A stretch of 53,198 nt of DNA from Thermodesulfobacteriota bacterium. GTDB lineage: Bacteria > Desulfobacterota > DSM-4660 > Desulfatiglandales > Desulfatiglandaceae. A model generated the notes under the pieces. It ran no database searches. It was given only the letters and a program-made list of their open reading frames with translations, and was not told the DNA's origin. Made by a program: the position numbers and the translations under genes. Each line of letters starts with the position of its first letter. The stretch's first letter is position 1. The DNA is taken from NCBI GenBank assembly GCA_030837545.1, contig JAUPKI010000317.1:1-53198 (forward strand). Reading direction: 5' to 3'. This document shows, piece by piece, positions 39,456-48,994 of the stretch.

Positions 39456-40535
39456 ATGAGCAGATACAGAAGGTCGCTGGGATGGGCATTCCGACAAGGT
39501 ATTAACCATATCGCTCAGGGGATATCGTGTCGCTATGACGTACCCTGGTGCAGGCCGGCCAAAATAATTTTTTGTCTGACACTCCGGTGTAATCTGAGAT
39601 GCAAAATGTGCGGCATCTGGAAAAGCCCGAAAACAACAGAACTATCTCTTGAAGAGTGGAAGAGCGTTATTATCAAGCTCAAGGAATGGTTAGGTCCTTT
39701 TCGAGTGCAGCTTGCCGGTGGAGAGATCTTCATTAGAGATGATATTTTTGATCTGATCACATTCGCGGCAGAGAACAATGTGTTGGCAGGAGTTGTTTCT
39801 AACGGAACAATGCTTGAAGGGGAAAAGGCTGAAAGGCTGATAGATACCGGTCTCGGATATTTCGATGTCTCCTTGGATGGAATCAATCCCGAGACCCACG
39901 ACTACATCAGAGGGACTAAGGGTGTCCATGAAAAGGCGCTTTCTGTTATCAGGCGTGTCAATGAATTGAGAAAGAGGAAAGGCAGCAATCTTGTCATGTA
40001 TGCCCCCGTCATTGTCTGCGGCTACAATATGAATGAGCTAATCGCCCTGGTCCACTTTGTTGAAAATGAAGGCCTGGATGCCGTCATGTTCAATCCGCTG
40101 GGTCCTGCCTGCGACGCTGATACAAGATGGTGGGAAAAAAGTGACCTCTGGCCAAAAAAGGCCGATCTGGATAAACTGAACCGTATTATAGATCGGCTCA
40201 TCTCCATGAAAATGGAGGGGGCAAGAATAATCAATTCTGTTGATCAGCTACATGCGATGAAAGCCTACTTTGTGGATCCATCGTTAAGGAGCGCCGATAA
40301 CTGCATGGTTGGGATGACCAATTTTCTGCTGTCGGCTGACGGGAATATCCACCTTTGTTTCAAGATGCCGCCTATCGGAAACCATGCAGACACATTCGCT
40401 GAAGTATGGGCCTTAAAAAGGGCGCAGGAAGTTCGAATGCGAATAAAGGGGTGCACGTACGAATGCTCTCCTGGAAATCTGCCCTACAGAAGGAATTTGG
40501 CTCAGGAAATAAGGCGCTATCTAAGCTTTAAATAG
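39456..40535 (+). CDS. radical SAM protein with SPASM-like C-terminus
   Basis: IFCLTLRCNLRCKMCGIWKS (CxxxCxxC), LAGGEIFIRDDI, SLDGINPETHDYIRG; C-terminal Cys residues CMVGMTNFLLSADGNIHLCF...CTYEC. Confidence 0.9.
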   Translation: MSRYRRSLGWAFRQGINHIAQGISCRYDVPWCRPAKIIFCLTLRCNLRCKMCGIWKSPKTTELSLEEWKSVIIKLKEWLGPFRVQLAGGEIFIRDDIFDLITFAAENNVLAGVVSNGTMLEGEKAERLIDTGLGYFDVSLDGINPETHDYIRGTKGVHEKALSVIRRVNELRKRKGSNLVMYAPVIVCGYNMNELIALVHFVENEGLDAVMFNPLGPACDADTRWWEKSDLWPKKADLDKLNRIIDRLISMKMEGARIINSVDQLHAMKAYFVDPSLRSADNCMVGMTNFLLSADGNIHLCFKMPPIGNHADTFAEVWALKRAQEVRMRIKGCTYECSPGNLPYRRNLAQEIRRYLSFK

Positions 40536-40651
40536 ACCATGATAAGGCAGGGTGTCCACGGTTGTTTCGGCTGGAAACGAACAACCAACTTGCGATGATG
40601 CTGAGGAAAATGTATTTTGCATGTTAATCAACAACACCGTCCGGGAAAACA

Positions 40652-42082
40652 ATGATCGGGATATTCAGGATCGCCAAGAATTCTTCACTGGTTTTGATCG
40701 CCAGAGCCACAGATGTGCTATCGAGTATCCTTATTGCGGGAATCTTGGCTCGCTATCTGGGCGTCGGAGACTATGGCAACTACTTGTTTATTATGGGTTT
40801 AGTCTTGACGACAACCGCGTTAGCGCATATGGGCCTGCCCCAGATTCTTGTGAGAGAGATGTCGCAGGATATAGGCGCTATGCCAAAATTTATCCGGTGT
40901 GGCCTTGTAATAACAGGAGCATCCCTTGTTTTAACAACCTTGCTTATTTTCTCAATTGGGGCTTTTTCAAGTTGGAATTATCAGATGTTTTTTGCTGTTT
41001 CCGCTGCTTTGCTGTCAGAATCCATGGTTCTCATTTCCGGACCTTTCATATCTGCATTTATCTCGATTGAAAGAATGGAGTACGATGCACTTGTGACAGT
41101 AACCAACCGTTTGGTTCTGATCGGTTTGCTGATGGGATTCGTTTCCCGAGATTTGGGGTTTATATCCATTTTTTTAGCCATGGCGATCGCAAATTTTTTA
41201 AGATTATCAGCGATTCTGTTTATCTCAAAACGCTTAAATATCTTACCTGCACGCCATATGACCCGTGCTGACCTTACCTACCTTCTGAGGGAGACTCTTC
41301 CTGTCGGGGTTTCTTTCATACTGACACAACTTTATTTGTACACAAATCTATTTCTTCTGAAAATTCTCCGCGACCCGGAGGAGGTCGCCTTGTTTCAGGC
41401 GCCGTTCAGCATCATATTAAAATTGCAGATCCTTCCTGTCATTTTGATCGTAGCCTTTGCACCCGTCATGGCCCGCCTTGCAACTGCTGATGACGCTTAT
41501 AAAGATCTGAGAGCGATTTATCTCTGGCTCATTAAACACCTTTTCATCGTCTGCCTACCCTTGGCAGCACTTGGGGTATTTTTGGCAAAAGATATAGTTC
41601 TCCTCATATTCGGCGCCGATTTCTTAGCAGCGAGCCTATCTTTTCAGATATTGATCTGGATTGTCGGATTCTATTTTCTAAATATCTTTTCGGATAAAAT
41701 ACTTCAGGTCATTTTCAAACAACGCCTTTTGATTATAAGCAGTGGGATCACTTTCTCCGTGAATGTCCTTTTGTCTTTCATCTTTATCAGCGGATATGGA
41801 TATGTTGGCGGGAGCATCGCCACTCTGATATCCACAGCCATTCTTTTTCTCACCAATTTCTTTTTTGTGGCTAAGTATCTCAAAAACATGTCACTGTCTT
41901 TTATGGTTAAGCCACTGGCAGCTTTTGTGTCTGTCACAACGGCCTTTTATGCAGCTCGTGATCTAAACATGGCGATTCTCTTCCCGGCCGGGATCATGAC
42001 ATATTTTCTGATGCTTTTAATGCTGAAGACCTTTTCAAGATCGGAGCTTTCTCTCTTTCTCACAGCAGTGAATAGAGAATGA
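40652..42082 (+). CDS. oligosaccharide flippase (Wzx/MATE-like)
   Basis: about 12-14 TM segments; LIARATDVLSSILIAGILARYLGVGDYGNYLFIMGLV N-terminal Wzx-type pattern. Confidence 0.88.
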   Translation: MIGIFRIAKNSSLVLIARATDVLSSILIAGILARYLGVGDYGNYLFIMGLVLTTTALAHMGLPQILVREMSQDIGAMPKFIRCGLVITGASLVLTTLLIFSIGAFSSWNYQMFFAVSAALLSESMVLISGPFISAFISIERMEYDALVTVTNRLVLIGLLMGFVSRDLGFISIFLAMAIANFLRLSAILFISKRLNILPARHMTRADLTYLLRETLPVGVSFILTQLYLYTNLFLLKILRDPEEVALFQAPFSIILKLQILPVILIVAFAPVMARLATADDAYKDLRAIYLWLIKHLFIVCLPLAALGVFLAKDIVLLIFGADFLAASLSFQILIWIVGFYFLNIFSDKILQVIFKQRLLIISSGITFSVNVLLSFIFISGYGYVGGSIATLISTAILFLTNFFFVAKYLKNMSLSFMVKPLAAFVSVTTAFYAARDLNMAILFPAGIMTYFLMLLMLKTFSRSELSLFLTAVNRE

Positions 42083-42084
42083 AA

Positions 42085-42116
42085 GGCAATATCTATTTCT
42101 GAAATTGCCCTTTTTC
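42085..42116 (+). terminator. possible weak intrinsic terminator after flippase gene
   Basis: GGCAAT (42085-42090) pairs with ATTGCC (42104-42109), followed by CTTTTTCC. Confidence 0.35.
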
Positions 42117-42294
42117 CTATACGCTGTTGCATAACTGGAATAATCGTGACACTTATTCGCTCCAGCCTAAATTACGTCGAGAATGAACAGCCGGCATATC
42201 TTTGATTTAGGATGCGCCGGGCCCAGTATTCGCCTATAGATTCTTTAGAGTTTTTTGGTTCTTCCATCAATTTGCCAACAATTGAATACAGGGT

Positions 42295-43290
42295 ATGAAT
42301 TCAGTTGAGTCATTTGTGGATATTAATGAGGTGAACGTGTCGAGCCGCTTCAATGTTTTTGTGAAAAATGCGAGCCTCTGGCTGAGCATGTTTCCTCTCG
42401 GCTGGTTCTTTAGAAAATTTCCGATCACCTTTTCCTACCGGGTCGCCGGACTCATTTCGCGGCTAGCCTATTTGATAGCAGGAAAACGGCGCAGAATTCT
42501 TAAAGAAGAGGCGGGTAAGCTTTTTGGATCTATATTCTCTGAAGCAGAGATTGAAAGCATTATCAAAAGAACTTTTGCGATCTACCTGAAAAGGCAGGTT
42601 GAGAATATCGCCTTTGATCGAATGACGCAGAAACATCTGGACCGAATAATTTCAGTTGAAGGCTGGAATAATTTCAGCAACGTTGAAAGGAAGAAGAAAG
42701 GCGTTATCATCCTCCTGGCACATTTTGGGTCTTTCCTCTTGCCCCTGCCTTTTTTAGCCTATAGGGGCTACCGCGTCTACCAAATCGCCGGGAAACCTCT
42801 TATAGATGACCAAGGATTTGTCATGAGGAAGATATTTGAGGCAAGAAAGAAGCAGACAGACAAGATGCCCTTTCGTTTTCTTCTCACTGACAAATATTTA
42901 GGCCCCGTGGTCAGGGCACTAAAAAGAGGTGGCGTTGTGGTTATTGCGTTTGATGGGAGAACCGGCACTGAAATGATACCGATGCGGTTGCTTAATCGTA
43001 CGGCCCAGTTTTCTCCGGGGCCGTTTAAGTTGGCATATAAGAGCGGCGCCACCCTTTTGCCTACATTTGTGGTTAGAGGCAGCGACAATAAGCATAGAAT
43101 GGTTTTTGAGCCCCCAATCCAATTCGACATGCGCAATCACGATGAAGATGCCCTTATGTCGAGTATGAACAGATTTTTGAGAATATTCGAGAATTATTTA
43201 CTGAAATATCCATGCCACTTTGCCATGACTCTTTTTACTTTAAAGAAAGAGGCCTCTGAGGGTCTCAATCCATCATTGTTTATTGACTGA
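42295..43290 (+). CDS. LpxL/HtrB-family lipid acyltransferase-like protein (second copy)
   Basis: KGVIILLAHFGSFLLPLPFLAYRGYRVYQIAGKP, IAFDGRTGTEMIPMRLLNRTAQFSPGPFKLAYKSGATLLPTFVV. Confidence 0.78.
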   Translation: MNSVESFVDINEVNVSSRFNVFVKNASLWLSMFPLGWFFRKFPITFSYRVAGLISRLAYLIAGKRRRILKEEAGKLFGSIFSEAEIESIIKRTFAIYLKRQVENIAFDRMTQKHLDRIISVEGWNNFSNVERKKKGVIILLAHFGSFLLPLPFLAYRGYRVYQIAGKPLIDDQGFVMRKIFEARKKQTDKMPFRFLLTDKYLGPVVRALKRGGVVVIAFDGRTGTEMIPMRLLNRTAQFSPGPFKLAYKSGATLLPTFVVRGSDNKHRMVFEPPIQFDMRNHDEDALMSSMNRFLRIFENYLLKYPCHFAMTLFTLKKEASEGLNPSLFID

Positions 43291-43318
43291 ATCGCTGCAA
43301 TCAGGGGCTACTAAATCG

Positions 43319-44812
43319 ATGCAGATCACTTTGATATCACCATATCCTGATATAACTAATTTTGGCCTCAGAACAATTTCTGCCTATCTAAAGGCATCTG
43401 GGCACACAACAAGGTTAATTTTTCTTCCAGATCCCTACGGAGACGATGTCGTTCCGGATGTTTTGAGGTATGACGATCGGACTTTGGATGGCATTATTCC
43501 TCTTTGTGCCGATTCTGATTTAGTGGGCATAAGCGTTATGACCAACTATTTCGAAGGCGCTATTCAAATCACTCAAAAGATAAAGAGCAGACTCAATAAA
43601 AGGATTATCTGGGGCGGGATACATCCTACGGTTTGCCCTGAAGAGTGCCTTGAACACGCTGATATGGTCTGCATTGGCGAGGGGGAAGAGTCAATCAGGA
43701 ACCTCGTTGAGAGAATGTCTGATGAAAGAGAGTACGCTGCTATCAAGGGAATTTGGTTAAAGAAAGACGGGTCAATTGTCCGAAATCCCATAGAGGAATT
43801 GCGACAGGATTTGGACGGATTGCCATATCCGGATTACGATACAGACCATCATTACATCATGTTTGAAGACCGTATTGAGAAAATGACAGTACAGCATTTG
43901 GAGATGTTGCTACGTAGAGGGACTGTGTCCCATTATCTCAATATGACCGGATACCAAACCCTGGCCGGAAGGGGTTGCCCTCACAGATGTTCATATTGCT
44001 GCAACCATACGCTAAGAAATTTTTATCCAGGGCAGAGATATGTTAGGTGGAGGAGCGTTAAGCATTTTGTCGGGGAGCTTGGCTGGGTCAGGGAACACCT
44101 GCCATTCGTTGATTATGTATGGATATCCGATGACACATTCCTTGGCCAAAGCTCAAAGAAGATCCAAGAGTTTTGTGAACAATACAAGGACAAAATCGGC
44201 CTGCCGTTTTTCTGTCTTGCAAGCCCCTTGACGATATCTGAGGAAAAATTGGATCTCCTGGCGGATGCAGGACTCTTTTTTGTTCAGATGGGCATTGAGT
44301 CAGGAAGCAGGAAGACTCAAAAAAGATTTGATAGGGCGAGGATGTCCAATGAAAGAATTCTGGCAGCAGCAGCTATGCTTAACAAATATAAGGCCAAAAT
44401 GATTCCACCCCAATATGATTTCATTGTTGATGTCCCTGGTGAAACGGTGGAGGATAAGCTTGAAAGCATAAGATTGATAGCCAAGCTTCCGAGGCCCTAT
44501 CGACTTCAGATCTTTTCGTTGGTCCTCTTCCCAGGTACAACGTTGTATCGTATCGCGAAAGACAATGGGTTCATTCTGGATGACAGAAATGAGATCTATA
44601 ACCGAAGCTGGAATGACAGGAAGATCAACTACATAAATCTACTGTTCTTGTTGGCGAAATCAGGCAGGATGCCGGGCTGGTTTTTGCGTAGATTGGCGGA
44701 CCGTTACCTGGTAAAGGTTTTCAACACCAAGTTGGCCAATAAGCTCCTCGTAAGACTCATGCCGGCTTTCAAGAAAGGCTTGTCGGTCGTAAAACAACAT
44801 TTCTGCATGTAA
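43319..44812 (+). CDS. B12-binding-domain radical SAM protein
   Basis: IIWGGIHPTVCPEECLEHADMVCIGEGEESI; LAGRGCPHRCSYCCNH (CxxxCxxC). Confidence 0.92.
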   Translation: MQITLISPYPDITNFGLRTISAYLKASGHTTRLIFLPDPYGDDVVPDVLRYDDRTLDGIIPLCADSDLVGISVMTNYFEGAIQITQKIKSRLNKRIIWGGIHPTVCPEECLEHADMVCIGEGEESIRNLVERMSDEREYAAIKGIWLKKDGSIVRNPIEELRQDLDGLPYPDYDTDHHYIMFEDRIEKMTVQHLEMLLRRGTVSHYLNMTGYQTLAGRGCPHRCSYCCNHTLRNFYPGQRYVRWRSVKHFVGELGWVREHLPFVDYVWISDDTFLGQSSKKIQEFCEQYKDKIGLPFFCLASPLTISEEKLDLLADAGLFFVQMGIESGSRKTQKRFDRARMSNERILAAAAMLNKYKAKMIPPQYDFIVDVPGETVEDKLESIRLIAKLPRPYRLQIFSLVLFPGTTLYRIAKDNGFILDDRNEIYNRSWNDRKINYINLLFLLAKSGRMPGWFLRRLADRYLVKVFNTKLANKLLVRLMPAFKKGLSVVKQHFCM

Positions 44813-44935
44813 CGGGTTGTTCCAGCATCAGGGTTTGATCTCCATAGAAGTTACATTTTATTAATCTCAATTGAAAACTGACTTGGCCTCTCGGCTTTTT
44901 CTTTGGAATTTAAGCCGTTGTTTTGAAGAGCAGTC

Positions 44936-46135
44936 TTGTATTACAAAATTATCAACACGAGAAAACTCATTGCCACAAAAGCGGCGGACCTGATTGGGAG
45001 GATGGTCTTTGCTCCCATTCTGGGCCTGAAGAAGGGTGGAAACCTGATACCCGGTAATATTCGAAAAATCCTTATTATCAGGACCGCCTATATTGGCGAT
45101 GTGATCTTGACGCTCCCTATTTTAAGCCCGCTCAAAAGGCTGTTTCCCCAGGCTGAGATCTCATTTCTGACCACTCGCAGGGCGAAAGAAATTCTGGATA
45201 CGAACCCTTATGTGGATAAGATCATTTCATACGATGCTTTCTGGTTTTATAAGAACAGCGCACGATCTGCCTTTGCCGATTATATCAGGCTGCTCCGGTT
45301 GATCAGATCTGAATCGTATGATCTGGTCATAGAGGCGAGGGGCGACATTCGAGACATTTCCCTGCTGGCATATCTGAGTAAGAGCGGCTATCGAGTCAGT
45401 TATAGTGTCGGAGGCGGGGGGTTCCTCCTTACCCATATCGTGCCATTCAGGAAAATTGAACATAAGATCCGGTACCACATGGATATTGCCAAATACCTTG
45501 GCTGCGAGGAGGCTCCAATTGAATGGGATATGTACCTGACTGGGGATGAAAAGCACCTGGCGGGTCGTGTGCTCGTGGAAAAGGGAGTCCATCGGGAGAG
45601 ATTGATCGCGGCCATACATCCTGGCGGCAGAAAGGAACTCAAACGCTGGCATCCCGAGGGATTTGCATGCGTGGCAGACAGGCTATCAGAAGAATGGGAT
45701 GCTTCGGTCATAATTCTGGGGGGGCCGGATGAAGTTGACATTGCAAAGAGGGTTGCGGAATCTTCGAGATGCAGGACCTTTATGCTCGCAGGAGAAACCA
45801 CGCTCAGGTCAATGGCCGCCATCCTTGAGAGATGTGACCTGTTCATCTGCAATGACAGTTGTGCATTACATATAGCTTCTATGATCGGGGTGCCAACCGT
45901 GGCTATTTTTGGACCGTCCAAGAGCATGGAAACCGGGCCTTTCGGGAATATCCATGTTATAGTGGAAAAACCTTTTGCATGCCGGTATAGTTGTGATGAA
46001 AATATCTGCGAACATAACCCTCACAATGAGTGTCTGACCTCAATAACGCCCGACGACGTCTTTAATGCAGCGCATGACGTCTGTCAGTTGGCCTTTAATC
46101 AGGAGAAGAGATACGACAAACCCGTATCCGATTAG
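44936..46135 (+). CDS. glycosyltransferase family 9 (heptosyltransferase-like)
   Basis: ILIIRTAYIGDVILTLPILSPLKRLFPQAEISFLTT; IHPGGRKELKRWHPEGFACVADRL; ICNDSCALHIASMIGVPTVAIFGPS. Confidence 0.92.
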   Translation: MYYKIINTRKLIATKAADLIGRMVFAPILGLKKGGNLIPGNIRKILIIRTAYIGDVILTLPILSPLKRLFPQAEISFLTTRRAKEILDTNPYVDKIISYDAFWFYKNSARSAFADYIRLLRLIRSESYDLVIEARGDIRDISLLAYLSKSGYRVSYSVGGGGFLLTHIVPFRKIEHKIRYHMDIAKYLGCEEAPIEWDMYLTGDEKHLAGRVLVEKGVHRERLIAAIHPGGRKELKRWHPEGFACVADRLSEEWDASVIILGGPDEVDIAKRVAESSRCRTFMLAGETTLRSMAAILERCDLFICNDSCALHIASMIGVPTVAIFGPSKSMETGPFGNIHVIVEKPFACRYSCDENICEHNPHNECLTSITPDDVFNAAHDVCQLAFNQEKRYDKPVSD

Positions 46136-46195
46136 GCTTGTTATCTAATGGGCGTGACATTTGTTATACACACTCAATAGTTATAGACGGGATAG

Positions 46196-47518
46196 ATGAG
46201 GCCAATCCAATGGGTGCCCTGGCTGAGTATCCTCTCAACAATCTGGAAAATTATGGAATCATTGTATCAAACAGGGACTCCATTTAGGCTTGATCTGTTC
46301 AGATGCCGCTCTTTGAGAGACGTTACAGAGGCTATATCTATCGTCCTTGAACAATACAGCGAAATCTTTCCTGCTTCAAAGGATGCGAGAATCCTCATCA
46401 AGCCCAATCTCAACAGCAACATGAATGCCCTTACCGGCAACACAACCGACCTCAGGCTGCTGAGCGCACTTGTTCAGGGTCTGAAAAAGAGAGGTTATCA
46501 AAATATTGTCATAGGCGAGGGCACCAACAGCGGTTTTTATCGTAGCAAAATTGGCGTTATTTCAAGGCTGAGGGTAGACTCCCTTGCCAGGTATTATGGG
46601 ATTGAACTCAAGGATCTGAACTATTCTGAAGGGCGTGAGATCAGCTTCGCCGGGGGCGTCAAGGCCCGGGTTGCCAGAGAATGTTTGGAGGCGGATCTCT
46701 TTATCAATGTGCCAAAACTGAAAACCCATTTTGAGGTGGGCATGAGTGTGTGCCTCAAAAACCTTATGGGATGCCTCGTAGGTCAGGAAAACAAGAAGAA
46801 AACGCACCAATCCCTTGCTGAAAACATACTGCATCTAAACAGCAACATCAAACCTCACCTCCATATTGTTGATGGGATCATTGCAATGGACGGCCTTGGC
46901 CCCACCAGAGGGAAGCCGAAAAATATGGGGCTGATTGTGGTCGGTACAGATCCGTTTCTCATCGATATGGTTTGCGCCAGAATTGCTCAGTTCGGTTATC
47001 GATCAGTCACCACGCTGAAATTGGCTGAAGATAAAGGCCTTATTACAAAGGATTATCACGATTTCTTGGGAAGTCTGGACATCTCCTCGTTTATCAGCAG
47101 ATTTGAAGAACCCAAGGCAAACCCTCTGGCATCATTTATACACAGTCCCAAAAGACAGAAATATTTCCTTGCGGTACGCAATACAAGGCTGTTCAGCTTC
47201 CTGGCATCCACAAGATTTTTTGGCTACCTTCTTTTCCTGAGCGGGCTGAGGCAAGACAATTTTATAACGGATGACATGGTGTGCGATGGGCTTTCTTTTG
47301 ACGCCTCTCTTTGTAGGGCCGGCTGCACCAAGTGTTCGGATTACTGCCCGATGGGTCTGACATTGCCGGAACAGATCAAAGAACAGGGCAGTCCATGCAT
47401 CAATTGTCTGTATTGCTTTCTGGTTTGTCCTACCAAAGCCATTGGTTTTAAAGGAAATCTCGGGTTTATGGCCGATCAGTTAAGACAGTACGATAAGATT
47501 ACGCGTGAGGTTGCCTGA
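46196..47518 (+). CDS. DUF362-domain protein with C-terminal 2x[4Fe-4S] ferredoxin-like domain
   Basis: ILIKPNLN, GVKARVARECLEADLFINVPKLKTHFEVGMSVCLKNLMGC; CRAGCTKCSDYCPMGL...CINCLYCFLVCPTKAIGF. Confidence 0.85.
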   Translation: MRPIQWVPWLSILSTIWKIMESLYQTGTPFRLDLFRCRSLRDVTEAISIVLEQYSEIFPASKDARILIKPNLNSNMNALTGNTTDLRLLSALVQGLKKRGYQNIVIGEGTNSGFYRSKIGVISRLRVDSLARYYGIELKDLNYSEGREISFAGGVKARVARECLEADLFINVPKLKTHFEVGMSVCLKNLMGCLVGQENKKKTHQSLAENILHLNSNIKPHLHIVDGIIAMDGLGPTRGKPKNMGLIVVGTDPFLIDMVCARIAQFGYRSVTTLKLAEDKGLITKDYHDFLGSLDISSFISRFEEPKANPLASFIHSPKRQKYFLAVRNTRLFSFLASTRFFGYLLFLSGLRQDNFITDDMVCDGLSFDASLCRAGCTKCSDYCPMGLTLPEQIKEQGSPCINCLYCFLVCPTKAIGFKGNLGFMADQLRQYDKITREVA

Positions 47519-48990
47519 TGAATATACTGATCCTGAACCCTCCATTTTTCAAAAAATTCTCCCGCCCCCAGAGAAGTCCTGCCGTTACCAAGAGCGGAAC
47601 CCTCTATTTCCCTATCTGGCTGGCATACTGCGCAGGGGTCTTGGAGGCGGCGGGACATCGGATCACCTTCATGGATGCCCCTGCCAGGGGAATTGATCTG
47701 GATGCGACAGTCAATCAAGTGGGGGAATTACGACCCGAACTGATTGTTATGGATACCAGCACCCCAAGCATCCATAACGATATTGTTGTGGGAGAAACGA
47801 TCAAGAGAATAGTCCCTGACGTCTTTATCGTGATGGTGGGAACCCACGCCTCTGCTCTGCCAGGAGAAACGCTCAAGGAGGGGGATGCCATCGATGCAAT
47901 AGCCCGGCACGAGTATGAATATACGGTCCGGGATCTGGCCTCTATTTTGGAGCACAAAGGGCGCCAAGGGGACAAAGAAAAGGCATTAAAAGCAGTGGCC
48001 GGGTTATCTTTCCGGGGAGGGGATGAAATTGTTCACAACAGAGATCGAGATCTTATTGAAAACCTGGATGAACTACCCTGGGTGAGTAAGGTTTATGCAA
48101 GGCATCTTAGGATCGGTGACTATTTCAACCCGAATGCCCTTTATCCCATGGTCACGCTCATTACCAGCAGGGGGTGCCCTTTCAGGTGCAGCTTCTGTGT
48201 CTATCCCCAGGTCATGACAGGCCGACGGTACCGGTTTCGGAGCATAGAAGATGTTGTGGATGAAATAGAATATGTGGTACAGGAATTCCCTGAGGCGAAG
48301 TCCATCTTTTTTGAAGACGATACATTGACTGCCAACAAGAAGAGATGCATGGATTTTGCTGACGCCCTAATTTGGCGAGAGATCGGGATACCATGGGAGG
48401 CCAACTCACGGATTGATCTTGATCTGGATACCATGAAAAAGATCAAGGCCGCAGGGTGCAGGGAGTTGTGTGTCGGCTTTGAGAGCGCGGACCAGGATGT
48501 TCTCAATTCCATGAAAAAGGGCATCAAGTTAAATCGGATGTTCCAGTTCATGAAAGATGCCCGAACTGCCGGGATTCTTATTCATGGGTGCTTTATGGTC
48601 GGGTTTCCCGGTGAAACCAGAGAGAGCTGTGAAAGAACGATTGATCTCGCCATAAAGCTAAACCCGGATACGGTTCAGTTTTACCCTGTGATGGTCTACC
48701 CCGGGACAGAGGCATACGATGAGTACAAAAACATAGGGTGGCTCACTGCTAACGATTACTCTCAATGGATTACCCCGGAAGGTCTTCACAATTGCGTGGT
48801 AAGGAACGAAACACTGACCTCGGAAGATCTTGTTCGGCTGTGTGACCAGGGTAGAAGACGATTTTACCTTCGTCCGCGGTATTTTCTGTATAAGCTCTCA
48901 CAGCTAATAGAAAGACCTTCTGAAATTGTTCGTACCGTAAAGGCTTCAAGAGTATTCTTCAAACATCTCATAGCAGGTTCCGGGGTTTGA
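47518..48990 (+). CDS. B12-binding-domain radical SAM protein
   Basis: FPIWLAYCAGVLEAAGHRITFMDAPA; VGTHASALPGETL; TSRGCPFRCSFCVYPQ (CxxxCxxC); start overlaps upstream stop (TGATG). Confidence 0.92.
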   Translation: MNILILNPPFFKKFSRPQRSPAVTKSGTLYFPIWLAYCAGVLEAAGHRITFMDAPARGIDLDATVNQVGELRPELIVMDTSTPSIHNDIVVGETIKRIVPDVFIVMVGTHASALPGETLKEGDAIDAIARHEYEYTVRDLASILEHKGRQGDKEKALKAVAGLSFRGGDEIVHNRDRDLIENLDELPWVSKVYARHLRIGDYFNPNALYPMVTLITSRGCPFRCSFCVYPQVMTGRRYRFRSIEDVVDEIEYVVQEFPEAKSIFFEDDTLTANKKRCMDFADALIWREIGIPWEANSRIDLDLDTMKKIKAAGCRELCVGFESADQDVLNSMKKGIKLNRMFQFMKDARTAGILIHGCFMVGFPGETRESCERTIDLAIKLNPDTVQFYPVMVYPGTEAYDEYKNIGWLTANDYSQWITPEGLHNCVVRNETLTSEDLVRLCDQGRRRFYLRPRYFLYKLSQLIERPSEIVRTVKASRVFFKHLIAGSGV

Positions 48991-48994
48991 AAAA

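Noticed and set aside
40552-41070. 172-aa plus-strand ORF overlapping the flippase start
   Set aside because: Out-of-frame with the flippase and no recognisable domain; the 40652 frame has the TM pattern expected for Wzx.
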